The translations under genes and the position numbers were made by a program. Positions 11,669 through 21,352 of a stretch of 26,859 nucleotides of DNA are shown piece by piece. The notes beneath the pieces are model-generated. The model did not search any database. It worked only from the letters and a program-made list of their open reading frames with translations, and was not told where the DNA came from. Origin of the DNA: Cochliopodium minus (taxonomy: Eukaryota; Discosea; Himatismenida; Cochliopodiidae); the NCBI GenBank assembly GCA_024220525.1, contig JAMYWO010000011.1:161787-188645 (forward strand). The letters run 5' to 3'. Position 1 is the first letter of the stretch. Each line of letters starts with the position of its first letter.

Positions 11669-11952
11669 TTTTAATTTATAACATTACGCTTTAATTAAAA
11701 ATATTCCAATATTTTATTTTATTGGCATCAACTCTGCCTATTTTAGATAGGAAGGAAATAGAAAAAATTGAAGGCAATTCTAGAATAAAAAGGAAAAGAA
11801 AAACTGAAAAAAAAATTTGAAAAGATTCATAAATTAAAGAAAATACTCGGTTTAGTTACTACCATTTGCCATTTCTCTTTTTAATATTCCTGTTCAAATA
11901 AAAAAATATAAAAAAAATTTGAAGATTTAACATTTTATAACTCTAATTTTTA
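11669..11952. other. Spacer before the four-helix membrane protein
   Basis: AT-rich sequence between the structured island and the start codon at 11953. It presumably holds the promoter of the following gene. Nothing else is recognised. Confidence 0.5.
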
Positions 11953-13076
11953 ATGGGAAGAAAGACAATTTATTATCATCCATTAAGACCATATCTTTGG
12001 AAAAATTCACGTAATCATTTTCTGATTTAAGAAAGGTAAAATAAAAAAAATTTCAGTTTGGTACGAATTTTACAAAACTATTTTAGGAAATTTATCAAAT
12101 TGAATAAACAAAAATAATTTGTAAAAATAGATCACAAGATATTTCCAAGGTATATAAAATTTTTTTTTTTAATAATTTTTTTTTTTTTTTTTATTTAATT
12201 TAAGTTTGTTTTTAACTTTTTTTTCTTTGGGAGTGATATTGGTTTTGGATTCCAAATTGAAAGTAGAAAATGCTGTTAAAGTAAAAAAAATTAAAATTTA
12301 AATTTAATTTAAAAAAATAACATTTAAAAAATTAAATTTTAAAAGGGAGGAACAGGTATTTTCATATTTTTAAAAATAAAAAGTCTTCAATATATTTTCC
12401 AAAAGATCTTGAATTTGCTTTTAATGCAGACAAAGTGGATTTTATATTGTCATCATGGTCAACTCAACAGCAGTTGCTGAACTGCTTTCAACTTGGATTC
12501 GAATTTGTTTTCATTTTTAATGCGGCCATAAGTGCCACTATTTTGTGTTGTTGGAGTGCAAATCGTAAACAAAAAAATTTTAAATAAAATAAGGTAAATA
12601 AATAAATTAAATTTAACAAAGATACCCCTTTAACTCCTTTTGCTGTTCCAGTTGCTTGGTTTCAATGTACATTTTTTAAAAAATTTTGTAAAAATTTTTT
12701 AAAAAGTTTAAATTTTTTAGTTTTTGGAGCAATTTTCGGTTTTGTTAGTAAAGCCCTCCAAGTAGCACAAGTTTATAATGGATTTGGATATACTCCACAT
12801 GGTAAAATTTTTATAAAAACCAATATAATCGATTTTTTCAAGAGTAATTCAAATAATTAAAAATAAAGCATCCGCGGCAGGTGCTTTGGCGATTATTGGT
12901 ATCTTTTTTTCTTTTTTTCTTTTTATTTTTATTTATTAAACTTTTATTTTTTATTTTATAAAGAGGATATCTCTTTTGCTGTAGGATTTTTGGTATTTAT
13001 TGTAGCCAGGGTTGGGAAATTTTTTTTTTGGGTTGACCATGCGGCGGACGACATGGAAACAAAATATGATTATTAA
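11953..13076 (+). CDS. Four-helix membrane protein, family unknown
   Basis: Nine exons join in phase to 567 nt, 188 residues: 11953-12010, 12131-12149 (19 nt), 12205-12280, 12346-12355 (10 nt), 12430-12564, 12622-12666, 12721-12801, 12869-12898 and 12964-13076. The N-terminus MGRKTIYYHPLRPYLWK is basic and probably cytosolic or matrix-facing. Hydrophobic segments lie at about 24-40, 79-97, 104-122 and 145-168, separated by short polar loops (DSKLKVENAV; VYNGFGYTPH). The C-terminus WVDHAADDMETKYDY is acidic. There is no cleavable signal peptide and no catalytic motif, so it is a small tetraspanning protein of unrecognised family. The two very short exons are needed to keep the frame: skipping the 10-nt exon brings a stop within 17 codons. 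Its stop lies 44 bp from the converging RCC1 gene. The exon chain is well supported by phase; the start is less certain. Confidence 0.7.
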
Positions 13077-13120
13077 TTAAAAAACTTTTCAATTTTAATT
13101 CTCTGAAAAGTTTTTTTGAA

Positions 13121-14671
13121 TTAATTTTTCTTTTTTAAAAAAGAATAAGAATCTAAATTCTCCAGAATCTTCCATAATACAAATTTGGGAACTTTTGGTA
13201 AAGATCTCTTTTGAAATTTCAAACAAGAAACAAAACAAAAAACGCTGGAAAGAAAAGGTTTAGGGAAAGAATGATGGCGTTCTATCTTCCACTCAAATAA
13301 CAACAGAATTTCCCAAAATGGAAATGTTTGGAAAGTTACCGAGTAAGGTAGGAGAATGTTTATTTGTTTCCTTTTTACCCAAACCCAACCTCCCATCTAA
13401 ATTGTATCCAAAAACCATCAAATCACCATTAGATCTGTAGATCATCGAGTGAACATATCCTAATGATATTGCTATGATGTTTGGATCATTAAGAAGGAAA
13501 GTTGGTTTTTTTTTGCTTTCAGTAGAGTTAATCCCCAATTGTCCAAAAATGTTGCTTCCAAAAACAAACAAATCTCCATTTTTCTAATTTTCAAATATTG
13601 AAATTATCAAAATTAAAAACACAAAAAAAAAAAGCAAAAATTGAATCTTACTTTGTAAATTGTACTGTGATCCCCACCACAACAAATTGATAAAATTTGA
13701 TGATCATTCATGATTAGTCTGGGTGTAGAAGCATTATGGGTATCATCAGTACCTAATTGTCCATTGATATTTTTTCCCAATCCGTAAACCTCTCCATCTT
13801 TTGTAAGATAAAGAAAATGATTTTCTCCTTTATTCAAAAAATTATTGTTTAAATGTTAAACGAAAGATTTTAATTTTAATTTTATTATAAAAAAAAAACT
13901 GTTAATTTACCTCCACTTATAGATACAATATTTTCAACTTTAAATTTAGCTCCACCCTCGAAATCATTGCCATAAACTTTTAATTCATTTTGATTATTAT
14001 AAAAAGCAACATTGTTCCCTCCAACACACATTTTATTGATAGTTTTATCGTTGAAAATGGTTTTGAAAGAGTTCGCACTTGTTCCATTGTTTATTATGTC
14101 TAAGCCTGCTGACAATACATCTCCGTTCTTTTTGTAGATGAATGAGGATGAGTTTGATGCTCCGATAAATTTAATCTCTTTGTCAGTCATCACATGTTGG
14201 AAGGATGTTGAACCGTACGTTGATCCAATACCAAGTTCTCCTTACAAAAAAAAAAAAAAAATCAAAATTTCAATTTGAAAATGTTTTGATAGATGTTTTT
14301 AAAAAAAGCCTCTCTATCTTTTGATCATTTTGTTTTTCGTTTTTTTTTTTTTGCATCATTTCATTTATCTTTTATCATTTACCATCCACATTAGATCCAC
14401 ATGAATATAATTCTCCATTGTTTCTCAATAAAAGAGTATGCAATTGTCCACAACTCAATTGTTTTATTCCATCATCTCTTCTGCACATTCTTGGAACATA
14501 AACATTTCCAGCAGTTTTTATTCCGAGCGCACCCCCCGAATTGTATCCAAATCCATACAATATCCCATCTGAAAGAAGATAAAATTGAAATATTAAAGAA
14601 TATGAAAAAAAATGTTCAAATATACCAGTATAAATAAAAGAAAAAGTTGATACGGATGAACTTGTTATCAT
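13121..14671 (-). pseudogene. RCC1-repeat protein, C-terminal frameshift
   Basis: Tandem partner of the gene at 14729-16314, with identical exon structure: 14626-14671, 14383-14568, 13911-14240, 13652-13827, then 13583 onward. The first five blades of a beta-propeller are open (YGFGYNSGGALG, YGLGKNINGQLG, VFGSNIFGQLG, VFGYNLDGRLG), with spacing close to the partner. In the last exon, after FPNISILGNSV, it is 2 nt shorter than the partner (about 13296-13312) and meets TGA at 13293-13295, giving 342 residues instead of about 398. The lost domain (EWKIERHHSFPKPFL...KVPKFVLWKIL) is still readable in another frame down to 13121. RCC1 propellers act as guanine-nucleotide exchange factors or protein scaffolds; which applies here is unknown. 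It may be a truncated working protein, a young pseudogene or a sequencing error. Good conservation of the blades argues against long-standing decay. Confidence 0.75.
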
Positions 14672-14728
14672 TTTTATTTTTTTATTTTTATTTTTTATTT
14701 TTGATTTTAAAAATTTTTTTGTATTTTT

Positions 14729-16314
14729 TTAAAAGGAAGAGGAATCTAAATTCTCTAAAATCTTCCATAAAACAAATTTGGGAACTTTAGGTAAAAATCT
14801 CTTTTGAAATTTCAAACAAGAAACAAAACAAAAAACGCTGCAAAGAAAAGGTTTAGGGAAAGATTGATGGTGTTCAATCTTCCACTCATAAACAAACACT
14901 GAATTTCCCAAAATGGAAATATTAGGAAAGTTATCGAGTAAGGTAGGTTTTAGCTGATTTGGAACATTTTTACCTAAACCCAACCTCCCATCTAAATTGT
15001 ATCCAAAAACCATCAAATCACCATTAGATCTGTAGATCATCGAGTGGAAAAACCCAAGTGATATTAATCTGATGTTTGGATCATTAAGGAGAAGAAAGGG
15101 CGAATACTTGTGTTCAAGTAAACCAATCCCTAATTGTCCATGAACATTATTTCCAAAAACAAACAAATCTCCATTTTTCTAATCAAAAGTTTTTGAAAAA
15201 AAAATAAAAAAAATTTGCAATTAAAAAACAAACTTGCAATTAAAAAACAAACTTGGAATAATAAATTTTAAAAATTAAAAAAAATTAAATTATACTTTGT
15301 AAATTGCACTATGAGTCCCTCCACAAAAAATGGACAAAATTTGAGGATCTTTCATTATTAGTTGAGGTGTTTCAACTTTTTTAACATAACTATTAATTCC
15401 TAATTGTCCATAAAAATTACTTCCAAATCCGTAAACTTCTCCATTTTTTGTAAGATAAAGAAAATGATTTGCTCCTTTTTTAAAAAACTATGATTTAAAA
15501 AATAAACGAAAAAGTAAAAAATAAAATTAAAAATTTAAAAATTTAATTTTAAACATTTATTATTTATTTGTTAATTTACCTCCACTTATAGATACAAGAT
15601 TTTCAACTTTAAATTTAGCTCCACCTACAAATCTTTGTCCATAAACTTTTAATTCATTTTGGATAGTATAAAATGCAATATTATCTCCTCCAACACACAT
15701 TTTTATGATATTTTTATCGTTGAAAATAGTTTTGAAAGATTTTTCATTTTCAAATCTGTTTTCTATTATGTTCAACCCCGCAAACAATAAATCTCCGTTC
15801 TTTTTGTAGATGAACGAGGATGAGTTTGATGCTCCGATAAATTTAATCTCTTTGTCTGTCATCACATGTTGGAAGGTTACAGATTCACCAGAAGAAACTC
15901 CAATTCCAAGTTCTCCTAACAAAAAAAAACCCGAAAATTTTATTATAATTAATGTTTGATCCTTCTTAAATTCTAATTAGTTTAAAATTTTTTTTTTTTA
16001 TGAATTTTACCACTTGAATTTACGCCGCATGCATATAATTCTCCTTTATTGCGTAATATGAGAGTATGTTGTCTCCCACAGCTCAATATTTTGATTTCAT
16101 CATCTTTCCTGCATATTGTTGGTACATATACATTTCCATCTGTTTTTATTCCAAGTGAACCTCTCAAATTGTATCCAAATCCATACAATATCCCATCTGA
16201 ATAAAGATCAGATTGTGTTTAATGAAGAAAAATTGGATAGAAAAAGTTTTTTATTAAGAAAAATATACTGGTATAAATTAATGAGAAAATGGCAACTGAT
16301 GAGCTTGAAATCAT
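14729..16314 (-). CDS. RCC1-repeat beta-propeller protein
   Basis: Five exons join in phase to 1197 nt, 398 residues: 16269-16314, 16011-16196, 15580-15915, 15296-15474 and 14729-15178. About six RCC1-type blades are visible, each with a (Y/F)GFG-x-N-x-x-G-x-LG turn, such as LYGFGYNLRGSLG, VYGFGSNFYGQLG, VFGNNVHGQLG and VFGYNLDGRLG, and a following CGG/SLG-x-x-H-(S/T) strand. Blade boundaries largely match exon boundaries. The last 55 residues form a separate alpha-helical-looking domain (WKIEHHQSFPKPFLCSVFCF ... LPKVPKFVLWKIL) that I know only as a recurrent tail of amoebal RCC1 proteins, where a BTB domain often follows. There is no signal peptide. RCC1 proteins either act as Ran or other GTPase exchange factors or as adaptors; no Ran-specific residues can be claimed. 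The start ATG at 16314 is shared in position with the tandem paralogue, whose start lies 57 bp beyond this gene's stop. Confidence 0.85.
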
Positions 16315-16466
16315 TTTACTAATTGAATAAATCTTTTCGAATAAAAAAAAAAAGGGGAGAGAAAGAAAGCTTTTTTTTTAGTTTATTAAACTGAAATTAA
16401 TTATTTAACAACTTTAATAAACAATTTTGGAGGAGAAAAAAAAACTTATTTTAATGTTTAATTAAA

Positions 16467-18046
16467 TTACAAATAAAGGTGAGACAAATATTGGACAACT
16501 TTCATGGAAATTCCCTTTACAAAAACCTTGGAAACCAAAGACTTTGAAGAATGGGTTCTAAACTTGGAAATCAAAAGTAAAAGAGAAAGGATCTGATTCA
16601 GTTCGGAAGTTTCGGAAGTATTTTTTTCTTTTTTCTCCTCGTTTCTAATTTGGATGGCTTGTAACCAGAAGCAATGTAAAATAGGCTCCCATTCTGTGTT
16701 GTTTTCGGAGATGAATTTGATGAGGGAGGTGATGCTGGTTGTGTTTTTGAGGAGAGCTCCTTTGATGAGGTACTCTTTTTCTTTTGCCAAGTTTTTCTTT
16801 TCTTTGTAAAGCGTAACCAAATCTATAATAAAAAATAATTTTTAATTAATTTTGTTTATAGTTTTTTTTAATTTTTTTTTTACAATTAATTGCTTTTGTA
16901 AATCCTCTCATTGCTGCTTCTTCAACTGTTATAAAAAAATTTCAAAAAAATTTACACATAATTTTTTTTTTTTTTTTACAATAAAAGATAGCCTTTTCTT
17001 TATCAATCTTAACACTCTGAAAAAAATAAAAATTAATAAATAAAAAAATCAAAATAAAAAAAGAACAAAGAAAATAAAAATTAAAAATAAAAAAATTCAA
17101 AAAATCGAAAAATGATGATAAAAAAATCGAAATAAAAATTAAAAGTTCAAAAAATCGAAAAATGATGATGAAATTTTTTTTGTTACTCTTCCATGATGAT
17201 ACATCAAACCCAAGTTGAATGAAGAAGCATTGTGTCCCATTCTGTGGGCTTTTTCATATAAGTTAATGGACATTTTGATGTTCTCCTCACAACCATCTCC
17301 GTATTGATAGCTGATCGCCAAGTTGTTGATTGCAGCAATGCACCCTCCTTCTGCTGCTTTTTTGCACAACTCAAATGCCTTCATCACATCTTTTTCTACT
17401 CCTATTCCTTCCCCATACAGATAGCTTGCCATGTGATGAGCAACTTAATTTAATAATTTTTTAAAAAAAAATTTATAATTTTTTATTTAATTTTTTCTTG
17501 CAAATTTTTTTTAATTTTTAATTTTTACCATAAAATTCTTCTTTAGTTTGATTTTTTGCATCTTCGATGTATTTCTTCAACATACATGACGCAAGAATCA
17601 TATCAGTCTCGACTTCCCAACCATGATAATACCTTTTAAGTTAAGTTTAAAAAAAATCGCTAAGTAAAAATTTCGTTTAAAAATGAATTTTTTATTTTTA
17701 ATTAATTCCAAAGAAATTTGATAAATTCGAAAATTAAATTCATTTACTTCATGATGATTGCTAATTCATTCCCTTTAATCTCTGCCTTTTTTCTCCACAG
17801 ATTCGCAACTTCCACATCATCATCACTCTTTGCGATATCTTGAATTTGTCTCGATAAACCTTTGCAAATTTAAAAATTAAAAATCAAAAAAATTATTTTT
17901 TGGAGTAATTTTTTATTCTTCTTGCTGAATCATCTGATATATCAAGAGGGATATTTAAATTAAGATGAATATTCTATATTTTTGAATAAGAACTCACCTC
18001 CATTCTCTGATCTTCTCACCAAATCTTTGATTGTATCCATCATCAT
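16467..18046 (-). CDS. Sel1-like repeat protein
   Basis: Seven exons join in phase to 957 nt, 318 residues: 17998-18046, 17748-17859, 17529-17632, 17187-17443, 16980-17016, 16884-16925 and 16467-16822. Residues 1-85 are helical, with no known domain. About three Sel1 repeats (36-residue alpha/alpha hairpins) follow: ASYLYGEGIGVEKDVMKAFE / CKKAAEGGC; NLAISYQYGDGCEENIKMSI / YEKAHRMGH; NLGLMYHHGRSVKIDKEKAI / FEEAAMRGF. They carry the G-x-G and A-x-x-(W/Y) spacing usual for the family. Residues from 201 on are a Lys-rich helix and a Leu/Ser-rich end without repeats. Sel1 proteins are scaffolds, for instance in ER-associated degradation (SEL1L/Hrd3) or in signalling. This one has no signal peptide or membrane helix, so it is probably a cytosolic adaptor with unknown partners. 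Three ATG codons stand in a row at the start (18046-18038); the first was chosen. Confidence 0.85.
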
Positions 18047-18447
18047 TTTATTGATAAAAAAAACACTGATATGGTTTTTATAAATACAAAATATTTCAAA
18101 AAGAAAACTTTCTTTCTTCCGATTTTTTAATTTTTTTTTTAATTTATTAATTTTTTTAATTAATTATTTTCAATACAAAAGGGAATATAATTTTGAAACA
18201 TTTCTTCTATTCAAAGGAAGAGGAGCAAAAAAAAAAAAATTATGTATTGAAAGGGAATGATTGAATAAACAAAGAAAAATTAATTAAAAAAATAAAGTAT
18301 AATTCCTTTCTAAAAAAGGAAATTTAAAAAAAAAAGATTTGGAAATGAATTCACAATTCTCTCTTTGGATATTTATCATTTTTTAAAAATTTAATTTTTT
18401 CATTTATTAAATTATTATTTTCATTTAATTTAATTAATTTATAATTT
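18047..18447. other. Spacer between MUTYH fragment and Sel1 gene
   Basis: AT-rich, about 400 bp. It contains the 3' end of the MUTYH gene and the promoter region of the Sel1-repeat gene, both read on the minus strand. No other signal is seen. Confidence 0.5.
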
Positions 18448-19419
18448 TCATTTATTTTTCTTCATGAAAGAAGCAATGGATTTTTGGTTTTTTCCTTTGT
18501 CGAAGAGACCTAGAATCTTGACAACTCCCTTGGAGATTGCTTCTTTGTCAAGCTGTGCTCGGGTGCACCACTTCAATGTCTTCTTCTTGTCAAGTTTCAA
18601 ATCTGAAGAATCAGAAGAAACAACAATCACTTCCACAAACAATCTTCAAAAAATAAAATTAAAATTTAAAAAAAGTAATTAAATTAAATAAAAAATTAAT
18701 CAAACCAAAAAATTTAAACAAAAAAAATTAAAAAATAAATTAAAAATCGAATTAAACAAAAAAGATTTAATTTTAAAATGAAAAAAGTATATTAAATTTA
18801 AAAAAATTAAATAAAATAAAGAAAAAAAAAATTTTAATTTTAAATAAAATAAATTAAATTTTAAAAAAATTAAAAAAGAAAATTTAAATTTAAAAAAATT
18901 AAATAAAATAAATTTAAATTTAAAAAAATTAAAAGAAAATTTTAAAATTTTGATTTTACTTTTGTTTTATGTGACTAAATAAATGAGTTAGTTCTCCTAA
19001 AAAATCACGAGAAACTATTTTGGTTTGGATGAGATCGCCCAAAGAAAGATCATCAGAGAGGAAAGAGTCTGTTTTTTCTTTGAACTTTGCGTAAGATGGT
19101 TTTTTGGCGACGTCTTCTCCATCATCCTCGTCTATTAACAATGGGAATTCCCACAAATTTGCAAGAAGTCCCTAAATTGAAAAATAAAAAATAAAAAATA
19201 TAAAAATAAAAATAAAAATGAAATAAAAATGAAATAAAAAAAATAAATAAATATAAAAATAAAAAATTAAAAATCAAAAAAAAAAAATTTAAAAAAAATG
19301 TGATAATTCAGATTGAACATTACTTCACTTGGTCTTTTGACGATAAGGAATTTGTTATCTGAACTTTTAGTTTCTTTGGTGTGGATCAATGATACAAATA
19401 CGGATTGGTTCCTTTGTTT
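18448..19419 (-). CDS. MUTYH: MUTYH adenine DNA glycosylase, C-terminal part
   Basis: Three exons remain: 19324-19419 (open at its 5' end, cut by the N at 19420), 18960-19171 and 18448-18643. They join in phase to 167 residues. The reading FLIVKRPSE / GLLANLWEFPLL is the hallmark start of the MutT/NUDIX-like C-terminal domain of MutY/MUTYH, which recognises 8-oxoguanine opposite the mispaired adenine. HLFSHIK in the middle and WCTRAQLDKEAISKGVVKIL at the end match the family order. The last 20 residues are lysine-rich. The helix-hairpin-helix glycosylase domain, its catalytic Asp and the 4Fe-4S cluster cysteines are all absent. Upstream of the N lies the 3' end of PHAF1, with its stop only 18 bp away. 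The missing two thirds are therefore more likely lost in a collapsed assembly gap than deleted in the genome. The enzyme acts in nuclear or mitochondrial base excision repair. Confidence 0.85.
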
Positions 19420-19420
19420 N
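19420..19420. other. N: probable collapsed assembly gap
   Basis: A single undetermined base sits between the PHAF1 stop codon (19439) and the first readable codon of the MUTYH C-terminal half. An intact MUTYH would need roughly 300 more N-terminal residues plus introns here. Confidence 0.7.
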
Positions 19421-19438
19421 GAGATAGGTGCCAGTGAT

Positions 19439-20989
19439 TCAAATGGAGAAGATAGAGAAAGAATTGATGTAATTATTTTTCATAATTTCAAAGTAGAAAT
19501 TAGAATGACCATGAAACAAGGAAGATCCAAAGAGGGATTCTGGATTATCGTGGATGATGGGAGGGCCAAGATATCCGATCTCCTTCTCAATCTCCTTCCA
19601 GTTCATATGAGAATCAATTTCAATCCTCTCATCAATGGAAAAGGTGATATCAATAAGATCATTGGAAATTTCAACCAAATTGATTTCATTCAGAGAATTA
19701 TTGATAGAATTGCTTTTTGAAGAGGAATCATCATAATCAGAATTTTTTTCGGAGAGATTATCATCTCTTTGAGTATTCACAGTCTCATCGGGTTCAAATA
19801 TTACCACGAAATCACATTTGGAATACAATGAAAAATCGCTGTGAGAAGGGAGATTGGTGTGGAGGATGATCGAGATGATATGGTAGTTCTCAAAATCAAA
19901 GAGGATGTCAATACCCAGATCAAAGTAGTTGTAAAGACAACAGTTATTAGATTCAGAAGAAGAAAATTGATGATGGATCCTCATTTTGTTTTCGCCCTTT
20001 TGTATAATTTCATTTGGAGGTCCTATATAGAGGAGATAGGAAAAAAATAAATTAATAATCTAAAAAATAAAGTTCAAATTTGATTATTAAAAAGTTCATC
20101 TTCGTATCATTCCTATTATATTTGAATTATGGAAGTATATCAGATTATAAACTTTTAATATTTGTTAATATATTACAATATTCGATTTTTCTTTTTTTAC
20201 CCAAAATTGAAATGACATCTTGCAAAGATGATACCCCTATCTTTAAGATCCCACCTTTTAATTTCACAATTTCCCTTTTTACATCAACTTCTATCTTTTC
20301 CTTTGATTCCACCTTGAAATTTTTGACGTTCAATTTCTCGCCTTCGAATATTATCAAATGATCCAAAATGGGAGAAGTATTATCTGGAAGATTCACTGGT
20401 ATTTCCTTGTCCCTTTTCTTTGAAGAATATTTCTCAACAAAGATATCGTTATAGGATTGTGGGATAGGAAAATTGAAGATGAGGGAGGGATAGATCAGAG
20501 AATACATGAACTTTTTAGGATCATATCTTTAAAAATAAAGGATTTTAACTAAAAAATGATTTTTTATGATAAATTTAAAATTTAATTGCCTTCCAGGTGT
20601 TGTTGGTCCGAATATTTTATATAATTGAGAAAATGAAGGTGAAGAATTTCTTGCAATCAAAACATTATTGTAATAAATCTTGATCTTGGAGATATTATAC
20701 ACTATTATCTTTCTTAATGTTTGTTGATAGGGCTCGAATTCGAGTATGAATCCATTATCTTGGAGATTCAAGTATATTGGATCCTGATATGGCTCCTATT
20801 ATTAAATAACCTCTATAAATATAAACCTAAAAATTTTTTTTCTTTGAAATTCCTTACATTTTCGTTGAATGTAATCTTCACCCTTGGTATATCTGTCTCA
20901 TTTTGATAGATATAGGTTATTGCCTCCTTTATTGTCATACCAAAAAAAAATTTTCCCAAGCATTGATTTGGAATCAAATCATAATTCAT
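19439..20989 (-). CDS. PHAF1: UPF0183 family protein, PHAF1 orthologue
   Basis: Four exons: 20858-20989, 20590-20783, 20201-20526 and 19439-20022, together 1236 nt, 411 residues (human PHAF1/C16orf70 has about 420). Family landmarks occur in order: MNYDLIPNQCLG at the N-terminus; FEPYQQTLRKIIVYN and YKIFGPTTPG (30-108); YSLIYPSLIFNFPIP (115-130); SSLQDVISILGPPNEI (200-220); YNYFDLGIDILFDF and LHTNLPSHSDFSLY (240-275); and FGSSLFHG plus FYFEIMKNNYINS near the end. A Ser/Asp/Glu-rich insert separates the last two blocks, as in relatives. The known role of PHAF1 is in autophagy and phagosome formation, binding phosphoinositides at the phagophore. The second intron is GC-AG (donor AG|GCAATT at 20588-20590); the others are GT-AG. 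The ATG at 20989 gives the conserved N-terminus. It is divergent from the gene at 21353, 363 bp away. Confidence 0.92.
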
Positions 20990-21352
20990 TTAGAAACTTG
21001 AATGTTAAAGATTTTTTAAATTATTTTGATGAATCTATTGTTTTTAGTGTTCAATTATTTTCTTTCAAATTTTTTTTTATTTTTCAGTTTCAAATAAAAA
21101 TTATGTTGAGGTTCATGAATGAATACTGAAATAAGAATTTTTGAGTTTAAGTTGACACTGAAATCTCAAAATTTAGATTTTTTAAATATTCAAAATTTAG
21201 GGTTGTCCAAAAAAATTTGCAACAGTTGAAATTTTGTTAACCAAAGTTTTATTTCCGCCAAAAAAGTGTAATTTTTAGACACGTCTATTCAAAATTCTGT
21301 TTTTAAGAATTAACTCTGCAATATCTGTGCAAACTTTGGAAAATACTTTAAA
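20990..21352. other. Divergent promoter region
   Basis: Lies between the divergent starts of PHAF1 (minus) and the acidic nuclear protein gene (plus). AT-rich; it must contain both promoters. No shared element was recognised. Confidence 0.6.

Noticed and set aside
20024-20200. Apparent stop codons inside PHAF1, hinting at a broken gene or altered code
   Set aside because: Using the donor G|GTAAAA at 20200 restores SILGPPNEI in frame; the stops lie in the intron.
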